From Streptomyces sp. SM11 (lineage in GTDB: Bacteria; Actinomycetota; Actinomycetes; Streptomycetales; Streptomycetaceae), in NCBI RefSeq assembly GCF_002910905.1, contig NZ_NEUE01000194.1, positions 1-64,000 of the forward strand: a DNA stretch of 64,000 nt, given 5' to 3'. The notes under the pieces were generated by a model that saw only the letters and a list, made by a program, of their open reading frames with translations, ran no database searches and was not told where the DNA came from. The position numbers and the translations under genes are program-made. This document shows positions 1 through 8,933 of the stretch, in pieces. How positions within the stretch are numbered: position 1 is the first letter of the stretch; every line of letters starts with the position of its first letter.

Positions 1-2
1 CG

Positions 3-305
3 GTCGCCCGGTGGTCGGCGATCGGCCCGTACCGCCTGCTGACCGCCCTCCCGGGCACCGGCGACGACCCCGGGGACCCGGCGGTCGCCTCGCTGCTGAC
101 CCCACTGCACCGGGAGCTGGCGCACACCGCCGAGGTGTTCCTGGACTGCGCGGGCCAGGCGAGCCGGACGGCCGCCGCCCTGGGCATCCACCGCCAGACG
201 CTGTACTACCGGCTCTCCCGCATCCAGCAGATCACCGGCCTGGACCTGAACGACGGCGAGGACCGGCTGCTGCTGCACATGGCGGTGAAGCGGGCCCGGT
301 TGTAG
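3..305 (+). CDS. PucR-family transcriptional regulator, C-terminal part
   Basis: Only the last 100 residues are present; the start lies left of the window. The visible part holds the PucR C-terminal helix-turn-helix, with the motif [19 protein letters not shown], and ends MAVKRARL followed by TAG. In this family the N-terminal part senses a ligand (purines, proline and others) and the C-terminal HTH binds DNA. In S. coelicolor the related gene lies beside proline-catabolism genes, so proline use is a possible role, but nothing inside the window shows it. It converges with the prenyltransferase gene that ends 18 bp downstream. Confidence 0.85.
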   Translation, partial: VARWSAIGPYRLLTALPGTGDDPGDPAVASLLTPLHRELAHTAEVFLDCAGQASRTAAALGIHRQTLYYRLSRIQQITGLDLNDGEDRLLLHMAVKRARL

Positions 306-323
306 GGGCGCTCCGCGGGCCCG

Positions 324-1106
324 TCACTTGCCGAAGCGGCGTTCCCGGTTCGCGTACGAGCGCAGCGCGCGCAGGAAGTCCACGTGCCGGAAGGCCGGCC
401 AGTAGCAGTCCACCCAGTGCATCTCGGCGTACGCGGACTGCCAGAGCAGAAAGCCGGACAGCCGCTGCTCCCCGGAGGTGCGGATGATGAAGTCGGTGTG
501 GTCGGCCACGGGTGAGTAGAGGTGCCGGGAGATGTCGTCGATCCCGAACCGGGCGACCAGTTCGGCCGGATCACCGCCGGCCGCGATGTGCTCCTCGAAG
601 GCGCTCTTCACGGCGTCGACGATCTCGCGCCGGCCGCCGTAGCCGACCGCCACGTCCACCTTGAGGCCGCCGCGCCCGGTCGTGGCGGCGGTGGCCTCCT
701 TGAACACCCGGGCGCTGGCGCCGGGCAGCATGTCGAGCGAGCCGATCGCCCGGACCTCCCAGTCCCGGCCCTCGGCGGTGATGTCCCGGACGGTCTCCTC
801 GATGACCTCGATCAGCGGGCCGAGCTCCTCGGCGGGGCGGCCCAGGTTGTCGTCGGAGAGCATGAAGAGGGTCACGTGCTCGATCCCGGCGGCCGTGCAC
901 CAGCCCAGGAACGTGGTCACCTTGGCGCCGCCCGCCCGGTAGCCCTCCCGGACGTCCGCGTGCCCGGCCTGCCGGGCCCAGCGCCGGTTGCCGTCGACCA
1001 TGATCCCGACGTGCTGGGGGCGCGGCAGGCCCACCAGGGTGGCGGCGAGCCGACGCTCGTACACCGCTTCGATCGGCCGCCGGAGGAACAGGGGGAGCAG
1101 CTTCAT
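324..1106 (-). CDS. uppS: Short-chain cis-prenyltransferase (isoprenyl transferase, UppS family)
   Basis: 260-residue protein that joins isopentenyl diphosphate units in Z configuration to make a polyprenyl diphosphate. The family signature DGNRRWAR is at residues 38-45, with catalytic Asp38. The C-terminal IPP-binding signature RTSGEQRLSGFLLWQSAYAE is intact. By recall it is closer to M. tuberculosis Rv1086, a Z-farnesyl diphosphate synthase, than to a full undecaprenyl synthase, so a C15 product that primes longer chains is possible. This is inference, since chain length cannot be read safely from sequence. The ATG start at 1106 has a GAGAGGG-type ribosome site. It is a single gene converging on the PucR regulator. 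Confidence 0.88.
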   Translation of the reverse strand: MKLLPLFLRRPIEAVYERRLAATLVGLPRPQHVGIMVDGNRRWARQAGHADVREGYRAGGAKVTTFLGWCTAAGIEHVTLFMLSDDNLGRPAEELGPLIEVIEETVRDITAEGRDWEVRAIGSLDMLPGASARVFKEATAATTGRGGLKVDVAVGYGGRREIVDAVKSAFEEHIAAGGDPAELVARFGIDDISRHLYSPVADHTDFIIRTSGEQRLSGFLLWQSAYAEMHWVDCYWPAFRHVDFLRALRSYANRERRFGK

Positions 1107-1188
1107 GAACCCTCTCCATCACGGGACGGCTGATGTCGAAGGACCTTATCAGCGGCTCCGGCCACCTCGGACCGGGTCCGAGCGGGCC

Positions 1189-1719
1189 TCACAACGGCCC
1201 GTCCCCGTCCTCCGGTTCGGTGACCGGACCGTCACCGACCAGGGCGGCCGGCACCAGCGGCGCGTCCCGTCGCTGTGCCCCACGGCCAGGGCGATCCACC
1301 GGCCACCGGGGACGACCGGGTCCCAGACCACCAGGTCTCCGTACAGATCCGCGGCGAACAGCGCCTCGAACAGCGGCTCCACGGGCGCCCCGGCCTCCCA
1401 CCGCAGCGGCGCCACGTGCAGCCGCACCGGCCGGTGCGGGCCCCAGCCGGCCGTCCAACACTCCTGCCAGCACCGCCAGATGGCCCTCGGCGGCCTCCAC
1501 GGCGTCGTTCCACTCGGGGGCGTACACCCCGGTGAGGGAGTGGCCCTCCCGGAGCGGCACGATCCGGAAGCCCGCCCCGACGGTGGCCGTCCACTCGCCG
1601 GTGTCCGGGTCGCCGCCGGCGGCGGTGGGGCCCACGGCCGGTACGGGAGCGGTGAGGAGCCCGGTCACCTCGGCCGCCGTGCGCTCCGCGTCGAAGGTCT
1701 CGCCCGCCCGGCAGGTCAC
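1189..1719 (-). pseudogene. Hypothetical protein with two compensating frameshifts
   Basis: I do not recognise the family. The ATG at 1719 overlaps the TGA of the Imm52-type gene (ATGA), so translation was probably coupled. The first ~95 residues read as a normal protein. Near nt 1430 the protein-like sequence moves to another frame (VRLHVAPLRWEAGAPVEP onward, with DLVVWDPVVPGGRW). Near nt 1265 it returns to the first frame and ends VPAALVGDGPVTEPEDGDGPL-like before the stop. Between these points the uninterrupted frame is only Arg/Gly/Ala-rich, as expected of an out-of-frame reading. The reconstructed protein is about 176 residues. Either two opposite single-base indels inactivated it or the sequence has two errors. 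Its position suggests a role beside the immunity gene. Confidence 0.55.
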
Positions 1720-2414
1720 AGGACCGCCCGGTCCATCGGACGGGGCAGCGGGGCCAGCGCCCCTGCCTCGCGCAGCCGCCCGTACACCCGGACCACCGTC
1801 GCACTGTCGCCCGGAGCCGCGATGCTCAGCAACTCCCCGCCGCCGGGATGGGGTTCACGGACCGCCCCCAGGTCGTCGGGGACGAGGGCGGCGCGGGCCG
1901 GGGAGAGGTAGCCGGTCCGGCCGACCACCGGGTCACCGACGGCGTACCCGGCGTCGTCCTCCAGCGCGTCCAGCACGTCGTCGTCGCTCACATCGCCGAA
2001 GTCCGGTTCCCACACCCGGGCGACGAGGGACAGGAGCGCCTCCTCGGGGACCACGGCCCCGTCCGGAGCGTGCAGGACGATCGCGAGCGACTGGAGCAGG
2101 AACTCCGGTGCTCCCTCGGCCAGTCCGCTGACCTCCGCCTCCCAGCCGCGCGCCCCGGTGCCGACGAGCCGCAACCCCGTGCCGGTGAGGTCCGACCAGT
2201 CGGCCGCGCTCCGGGCGGTGCGGACCACACCGAGCAGGGTGTTCCTGTCGGCGGTGAAGGCGGTGGCGGGGCCGTTGCCGTGGACCTGGCTCCAGACGTC
2301 GGCCGCCTGCGGGACCAGCTCGGCGAGCCCGTCGAGGGTCCGCCGCCACCGGTCGGCCAGCGCCTCGGCCGACTCCGTCCGGGGGCCCCAGAAACCCCGC
2401 ACCACACGTCGCAT
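1716..2414 (-). CDS. Imm52-type immunity protein (orphan)
   Basis: 232 residues. The start ATG at 2414 is preceded at 8 nt by GGAGGAGA, which decides the start over longer upstream readings. The opening RRVVRGFWGPR, the helical stretch after it and the C-terminal block with RVWEPDF and PVVGRTGYLS resemble, by recall, Streptomyces proteins annotated as immunity 52 family. Such proteins neutralise the C-terminal toxin domain of a polymorphic toxin secreted by self or kin. Directly upstream is the stump of such a toxin without a toxin domain, so this looks like an orphan or decoy immunity gene. No signal peptide is seen, so it is cytosolic. The family call is from pattern memory and the role is inference. 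Confidence 0.62.
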   Translation of the reverse strand: MRRVVRGFWGPRTESAEALADRWRRTLDGLAELVPQAADVWSQVHGNGPATAFTADRNTLLGVVRTARSAADWSDLTGTGLRLVGTGARGWEAEVSGLAEGAPEFLLQSLAIVLHAPDGAVVPEEALLSLVARVWEPDFGDVSDDDVLDALEDDAGYAVGDPVVGRTGYLSPARAALVPDDLGAVREPHPGGGELLSIAAPGDSATVVRVYGRLREAGALAPLPRPMDRAVL

Positions 2415-3091
2415 GCCCGTCTCTCCTCCGTCGGCCGGCCCGCTGCACGCGGCTCTCCCGGCCGGGCGGCGGCCGGGATCACCACGCGGCCGACGGACGC
2501 CTTGCCCCAGTCCCGGATCGCGTCCGGGAAGTCGGCGTCCGCCCACATGTCGCCCACGCCCGAGGAGTCCCTCATCCACTGGTCGCCGAGCTGCTTGCCG
2601 TAGTCGGCGAGGCCCGACCAGGTCTCCGGCTTGAACAGGTCGATGATCCCGGTGATGTCGCCCCGGATCCCGTCGACCACGAGGCCCTTGGCAACCTGCG
2701 TCGTACGGTCCCAGACGCAGCCGAAGAAGCCCCAGCCGCCGCAGTCCTCCCGCTCCTCGGCCTGCTCGCCGCCTCCCTCGCCCTCACCGTCGTCGGACGC
2801 CTGTACGTCGTAGGCGGCCTCGGGCTCCTCGTTGTCCTCGGGGAAGGTGTCCTCACCGGTGCCGGGGCGGCCGATGTCGTCGGGGTCTTCCGTGCCGCTG
2901 CCGGTCGTGGTCGAGCCATCGGTGCTTCCCGAGCCCTCGGTACCTCCGGTGCCGCCCGGGTCTCCGGTGGAGCCTGTACCTCCCGTACCGCCGGTGGCGT
3001 CACCGCCGGCGGCCCCGTCCGTAGACCCTCCGGTGACGCCGCCCGTGGTCGTCGAACGGCCGTAGGCGCCCCCGACGCCCATGAGTGACAT
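2415..3091 (-). pseudogene. Remnant of a polymorphic toxin (pre-toxin segment only)
   Basis: The reading frame starts at ATG 3091 with an in-frame TGA just upstream (3101-3103), so no N-terminal targeting domain can be attached. Residues 1-80 are Gly/Thr/Ser-rich, followed by an acidic stretch to about 115. A pre-toxin-like segment follows (CGGWGFFGCVWDRTTQVAKG onward, to DAIRDWGKASV near nt 2492). This layout is typical of the linker between the export domain and the toxin tip of large Streptomyces secreted toxins. After that the sequence loses character and the frame runs into the immunity gene. Both ends of a once larger gene appear to be missing. No toxin domain is visible. The serA gene ends 216 bp upstream, so there is no room for the missing N-terminus. 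Confidence 0.5.
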
Positions 3092-3307
3092 GACAACCGG
3101 TCACCCCAGGGTCGGGGACCCGCTCGCTTCGTGGGCCCCAGGACCCGACCCCGGGCCCACCTGGGCGGGTTGCCCGGGACGCGGAAAAGCAACGTACCCG
3201 GCGGCGGGGCCGCTCGTACGGAACGAGCGGGCCTGCTACCGGGTACGGAGCGGGGGCGTGCGGCTGTGCGTGAGCGTCAGTCGGCGAGCTTCACCAACGT
3301 GCCGGCA

Positions 3308-4900
3308 TCAGTCGGCGAGGTTCACCGAGCGGGCCGAGGACGCGCCGATCTCCTCGGCGATCTCGGTCAGCACCGACTGCGGGACGGTGTCGTCGACGGT
3401 GAGGACGACGAGCGCCTCGCCGCCCACGGCGGCCCGGGACACCTGCATGCCCGCGATGTTCAGCCCGCCCTCGCCGAGGATCTTGCCGACCGCGCCGACC
3501 ACACCGGGACGGTCCTGGTAGCGCAGGACGACCATGTGGTCGGCGAGCGCCAGATCGACGTCGTGCTCGCCGATGGCGACGATCTTCTGGAGGTTCTTCG
3601 GACCCGCCAGCGTGCCGGAGACCGCGACCTCCTGGCCGTCGGAGAGCGTGCCGCGCACGGTGACCACGTTGCGGTGGTCGGGCGACTCGGAGCTCGTGGT
3701 GAGGCGGACCTCGACACCGCGCTCCTGCGCGAACAGCGGGGCGTTGACGTAGCTGACGGTCTCGTCGACGACATCCTCGAAGACGCCCTTGAGCGCGGAG
3801 AGCTCCAGCACCTTGACGTCGTGCTGGGTGATCTCGCCGTACACCTCGACGTCGAGCCGGGCCGCGACCTCGCCCGCGAGCGCGGTGAAGATCCGGCCGA
3901 GCTTCTCCGCGAGCGGCAGACCGGGGCGCACGTCCTCGGCGATGACGCCGCCCTGGACGTTGACCGCGTCCGGGACCAGCTCGCCGGCGAGCGCGAGGCG
4001 GACGGACTTGGCGACCGCGATGCCCGCCTTCTCCTGCGCCTCGTCGGTGGAGGCGCCGAGGTGCGGGGTGCAGACGACCTGGTCGAACTGGAACAGCGGG
4101 GAGTCCGTGCAGGGCTCCTTCGCGTACACATCGAGGCCGGCGCCCGCGACGCGGCCCTCCTTGAGCGCGGAGTACAGCGCCTCCTCGTCGACGATCCCGC
4201 CGCGCGCGGCGTTGACGATGCGCACCGAGGGCTTCACCTTGTGCAGCGCCTCGTCACCGATCAGACCGAGGGTCTCGGGGGTCTTGGGCAGGTGCACCGT
4301 GATGAAGTCGGCGACCTCCAGCAGCTCGTCCAGGCTGAGGAGTTTGACGCCCATCTGCGCGGCGCGGGCCGGCTGGACGTAGGGGTCGTAGGCGACGATC
4401 TTCATGCCGAAGGCCGACATGCGCTGGGCGACCAGGACGCCGATGCGGCCGAGACCGACGACGCCGAGGACCTTCTCGCTGAGCTCGACCCCGGTGTACT
4501 TGGAGCGCTTCCACTCGCCGTTCTTGAGCGCGGTGTTGGCCTGCGGGATGTTGCGCGCGGTGGCCACCAGCAGGCCGCAGGCCAGCTCGGCGGCGGTGAC
4601 GATGTTCGAGGTCGGGGCGTTGACGACCATCACGCCGGCCTTGGTGGCGGAGGAGACGTCGACGTTGTCCAGACCGACGCCCGCGCGGGCCACGACCCGG
4701 AGCTTCTTGGCGGCGGCGACGGCCTCTGCGTCGACCTTGGTGGCGGAGCGCACCAGGATGGCGTCGACGTCGGCGATCGCGGGGAGCAGCTCGGCGCGGT
4801 CCGCGCCGTTGCAGTGCCGGATCTCGAAATCCGGACCCAGAGCGTCGACCGTTGCGGGCGACAGCTCTTCAGCGATGAGTACGACAGGTTTCGAGCTCAC
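3308..4900 (-). CDS. serA: D-3-phosphoglycerate dehydrogenase
   Basis: 530 residues; oxidises 3-phosphoglycerate to 3-phosphohydroxypyruvate with NAD, the first step of serine synthesis. GTG start at 4900 (protein begins SSKPVVLIAEELS), chosen because a GAGGA site precedes it and the extra upstream codons read as noise. The substrate domain comes first, then the NAD fold with GLGRIG, the catalytic Arg in NAARGGIVDEEAL and the catalytic His in TPHLGAST. The intervening ASB domain follows, then a C-terminal ACT domain (MVVLRYQDRPGVVG). This is the long form with regulatory domains, as in M. tuberculosis, so feedback by serine is expected. It lies downstream of ilvC on the same strand but behind a terminator, so it probably has its own promoter. 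Confidence 0.97.
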   Translation of the reverse strand: MSSKPVVLIAEELSPATVDALGPDFEIRHCNGADRAELLPAIADVDAILVRSATKVDAEAVAAAKKLRVVARAGVGLDNVDVSSATKAGVMVVNAPTSNIVTAAELACGLLVATARNIPQANTALKNGEWKRSKYTGVELSEKVLGVVGLGRIGVLVAQRMSAFGMKIVAYDPYVQPARAAQMGVKLLSLDELLEVADFITVHLPKTPETLGLIGDEALHKVKPSVRIVNAARGGIVDEEALYSALKEGRVAGAGLDVYAKEPCTDSPLFQFDQVVCTPHLGASTDEAQEKAGIAVAKSVRLALAGELVPDAVNVQGGVIAEDVRPGLPLAEKLGRIFTALAGEVAARLDVEVYGEITQHDVKVLELSALKGVFEDVVDETVSYVNAPLFAQERGVEVRLTTSSESPDHRNVVTVRGTLSDGQEVAVSGTLAGPKNLQKIVAIGEHDVDLALADHMVVLRYQDRPGVVGAVGKILGEGGLNIAGMQVSRAAVGGEALVVLTVDDTVPQSVLTEIAEEIGASSARSVNLAD

Positions 4901-4926
4901 GTGAGTCCTCACAAGTCCAGTGCGGA

Positions 4927-4944
4927 CGGCCGTCCCGACGGCCG
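4927..4944 (-). other. Hairpin in the serA 5' leader
   Basis: A perfect 8-bp inverted repeat (CGGCCGTC, two bases, GACGGCCG) lies 27 bases upstream of the serA start. It would fold in the mRNA leader just before the ribosome site. A regulatory role is possible but not shown. The rest of the 293-bp gap up to ilvC contains only the ilvC terminator and two copies of a CCCGTACGGA-type repeat. Confidence 0.35.
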
Positions 4945-5150
4945 CAGGCGGTGGAGGGGCTAGCCGCGTGGTAGACGCACGACACTGTGGGCCCTGACGC
5001 GTGTATGTGTTGAGAAGTGTAGTCCTGCGACGGGCCACTTACTGCGCCCCGGTGGAAGGATCACCCGCACGAGGGTGGACGTCGTGCACACCCGTACGGA
5101 ACGGCCCCTCCGGTACGCCCGTACGGAGCGGCTTTCGACAGGTACTGCGG

Positions 5151-5183
5151 AGCGGGGCGGGGCCGTCGAGGCCCCGTCCCGCT
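5151..5183 (-). terminator. Terminator downstream of ilvC
   Basis: Arms of 14 nt (5151-5164 and 5170-5183) match except at one position and enclose a 5-nt loop. The structure begins 11 bp past the ilvC stop codon. It has no U tract, as is usual in Streptomyces. It probably ends the ilvB-ilvN-ilvC transcript before serA. Confidence 0.65.
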
Positions 5184-5193
5184 CCCCCGAGGC

Positions 5194-6832
<1,639 letters not shown>

Positions 6833-6854
6833 GGAGTCGTTCTCTCTCTGTCTC

Positions 6855-8711
6855 TCAGTCGTCTTCGTTGTCGCCGAAGTCGGGACGGACGCCGCGGGCG
6901 GCCTGGACCTCGTCGTTGGAGGTGCCGGCGGCGACCATCGGCCAGACCATGGCGTCCTCGTGGACGATGAAGTCGACCACGACGGGGCGGTCGTTGATGG
7001 AGTTGGCCTCTTCGATGACCTTGTCCAGGTCGGCCGGGTCCTCGCAGCGGATGGCGTAGCAGCCCATGGCCTCGGACAGCTTGACGAAGTCCGGGACGCG
7101 GGTGCCCTTGGCCGGGACGCCGTCCGTGTCCGCGCCGGAGTGCAGCACGGTGTTGGAGTAGCGCTGGTTGTAGAAGAGGGTCTGCCACTGGCGGACCATC
7201 CCGAGGGCGCCGTTGTTGATGACGGCGACCTTGATCGGGATGTTGTTGAGCGCACAGGTGGTCAGTTCCTGGTTGGTCATCTGGAAGCAGCCGTCGCCGT
7301 CGATCGCCCAGACCGTGCGGTCGGGCATGCCGGCCTTGGCGCCCATCGCGGCCGGGACCGCGTAGCCCATCGTCCCGGCGCCGCCGCTGTTGAGCCAGGT
7401 GGCGGGCTGCTCGTAGTCGATGAAGTGGGAGGCCCACATCTGGTGCTGGCCGACGCCCGCCGCGAAGATCGTGCCCTCGGGGGCGAGCTTGCCGATGCGC
7501 TGGATGACCTGCTGCGGGGAGAGGCTGCCGTCCTCGGGCAGGTCGTAGCCGAGCGGGTAGGTGTCGCGCCAGCGGTTGAGGTCCTTCCACCACGCGGTGT
7601 AGTCGCCCGTGCGGCCGTCGGTGTGCTCGGCCTGGACGGCCTGGACCAGGTCGGCCAGGACCTCGCGGGCATCGCCGACGATCGGGACGTCCGCGATGCG
7701 GTTCTTGCCGATCTCGGCCGGGTCGATGTCGGCGTGGACGATCTTGGCGTACGGGGCGAAGCTGTCCAGCTTGCCGGTGACGCGGTCGTCGAAGCGGGCT
7801 CCGAGGGCGACGATCAGGTCGGCCTTCTGCAGCGCGGTGACGGCGGTGACCGCACCGTGCATGCCCGGCATTCCCACGTGCAGCGGGTGGCTGTCGGGGA
7901 AGGCGCCGAGCGCCATCAGGGTGGTGGTGACGGGCGCTCCGGTCAGCTCCGCGAGGACTTTCAGCTCGGCGGTGGCGCCGGCCTTCAGGACGCCGCCGCC
8001 GACGTACAGCACGGGGCGCCTGGCCTGGGTGATCAGCTTCGCGGCCTCGCGGATCTGCTTGGCGTGCGGCTTGGTCACAGGGCGGTAGCCGGGCAGGTCC
8101 TGGGTGGGCGGCCAGCTGAAGGTGGTCCGGGCCTGGAGGGCGTCCTTGGCGATGTCGACGAGGACCGGTCCGGGGCGGCCGGTGGAGGCGATGTGGAAGG
8201 CCTCGGCGATGGTGTGCGGGATGTCCTCGGCCTTGGTGACCAGGAAGTTGTGCTTGGTGATCGGCATCGTGATGCCGCAGATGTCGGCTTCCTGGAAGGC
8301 GTCGGTGCCGATCGCCTTGGAGGCGACCTGGCCGGTGATCGCGACGAGCGGCACGGAGTCCATGTGCGCGTCGGCGATCGGGGTGACCAGGTTGGTGGCG
8401 CCGGGGCCGGAGGTGGCCATGCAGACGCCGACCCTGCCGGTGGCCTGCGCGTACCCGGTGGCGGCGTGGCCGGCGCCCTGCTCGTGGCGGACCAGGACGT
8501 GGCGGACCCGGGTGGAGTCCATCATCGGGTCGTAGGCGGGGAGGATCGCGCCGCCGGGAATGCCGAATACCGTGTCGGCGCCGACTTCCTCGAGAGAACG
8601 GATGAGGGACTGCGCGCCCGTGACGTGCTCAACGGCGACGGACGGCTGTCCGCCGTTACGGGCGCGCGGCTGCGGGTGGTGGGCCCCGGTGGCCTGCTCG
8701 GTCATCGGCAT
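6855..8711 (-). CDS. ilvB: Acetolactate synthase large (catalytic) subunit
   Basis: 618 residues. Uses thiamine diphosphate to condense two pyruvates, or pyruvate with 2-ketobutyrate, in the first common step of branched-chain amino acid synthesis. Start ATG at 8711 (MPMTEQ); a second ATG at 8705 is also possible. The ThDP Glu lies in the [13 protein letters not shown] block. A central FAD-binding-type domain follows. The ThDP/Mg motif begins DGDGCF and ends in INN about 27 residues later. The gene follows a leader-peptide attenuator and heads ilvB-ilvN-ilvC. Confidence 0.97.
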   Translation of the reverse strand: MPMTEQATGAHHPQPRARNGGQPSVAVEHVTGAQSLIRSLEEVGADTVFGIPGGAILPAYDPMMDSTRVRHVLVRHEQGAGHAATGYAQATGRVGVCMATSGPGATNLVTPIADAHMDSVPLVAITGQVASKAIGTDAFQEADICGITMPITKHNFLVTKAEDIPHTIAEAFHIASTGRPGPVLVDIAKDALQARTTFSWPPTQDLPGYRPVTKPHAKQIREAAKLITQARRPVLYVGGGVLKAGATAELKVLAELTGAPVTTTLMALGAFPDSHPLHVGMPGMHGAVTAVTALQKADLIVALGARFDDRVTGKLDSFAPYAKIVHADIDPAEIGKNRIADVPIVGDAREVLADLVQAVQAEHTDGRTGDYTAWWKDLNRWRDTYPLGYDLPEDGSLSPQQVIQRIGKLAPEGTIFAAGVGQHQMWASHFIDYEQPATWLNSGGAGTMGYAVPAAMGAKAGMPDRTVWAIDGDGCFQMTNQELTTCALNNIPIKVAVINNGALGMVRQWQTLFYNQRYSNTVLHSGADTDGVPAKGTRVPDFVKLSEAMGCYAIRCEDPADLDKVIEEANSINDRPVVVDFIVHEDAMVWPMVAAGTSNDEVQAARGVRPDFGDNEDD

Positions 8712-8774
8712 TCTCTTCTCGAAGCTGAGGGTTTTCGCGGGTGTTTTACAGCGTTTTGAGAGGTGTTGGTGCAA

Positions 8775-8809
8775 CAAAAAACCCCTCGTGCCGTGAGGCA
8801 AGCGAGGGG
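8775..8809 (-). terminator. ilvB attenuator: intrinsic terminator
   Basis: On the minus strand CCCCTCG and CGAGGGG (8803-8809 and 8782-8788) pair. They continue into TGCC/GGCA around a GTGA loop with a two-base bulge, and are followed by a U run (A run at 8775-8781 on the plus strand). A U-tailed terminator is rare in Streptomyces. Its place between the leader peptide and ilvB marks it as an attenuator. Confidence 0.88.
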
Positions 8810-8868
8810 AGCGCGTCGGGTGCGGTCAGCAGAGTGTCGTGGAGTGACTCTGCTTCAGCCGACGCGCT
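8810..8868 (-). promoter_or_regulatory. Attenuator upstream hairpin of the ilvB leader
   Basis: The outer arms are a perfect 10-bp inverted repeat (AGCGCGTCGG at 8810-8819, CCGACGCGCT at 8859-8868). An inner perfect 8-bp pair is AGCAGAGT at 8828-8835 and ACTCTGCT at 8847-8854. The 5' arm in the RNA overlaps the last codons of the leader peptide, so ribosome position can open or block this fold. It directly abuts the terminator stem. Confidence 0.75.
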
Positions 8869-8896
8869 TTCCAAGTACGAGAATTCGGGTGCGCAT
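8855..8896 (-). CDS. ilvB leader peptide (MRTRILVLGKRVG)
   Basis: A 13-residue peptide encoded between the promoter and the attenuator. Codons 5-8 are Ile-Leu-Val-Leu, the products of the operon. Starvation for any of these would stall the ribosome just before the first hairpin arm, which starts at the Lys10/Arg11 codons. This matches leader-peptide attenuation reported for ilvB and leuA in S. coelicolor. The ATG at 8896 lies only 8 bases from the -10 box, so the transcript is probably leaderless. Another ATG at 8901 opens a frame without clustered Ile/Leu/Val codons and is less likely. Confidence 0.88.
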   Translation of the reverse strand: MRTRILVLGKRVG

Positions 8897-8903
8897 GGCA
8901 TTG

Positions 8904-8933
8904 ACCCTCTCTCCGGCACGCATGACGTGTCAA
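8904..8933 (-). promoter_or_regulatory. Promoter of the ilvBNC operon
   Basis: A perfect -35 box TTGACA (8933-8928), an 18-bp spacer and GAGGGT (8909-8904), close to the Streptomyces -10 consensus TAGGGT. Predicted transcription start is 8896-8898, at the leader-peptide ATG. The -35 box contains the TGA stop codon of the upstream cdgC-like gene. Confidence 0.7.

Noticed and set aside
1988..2411. Extension of the toxin remnant into the immunity gene
   Set aside because: After nt 2490 the reading is Arg/Pro/Ser-rich noise, whereas the other frame encodes a credible immunity protein.
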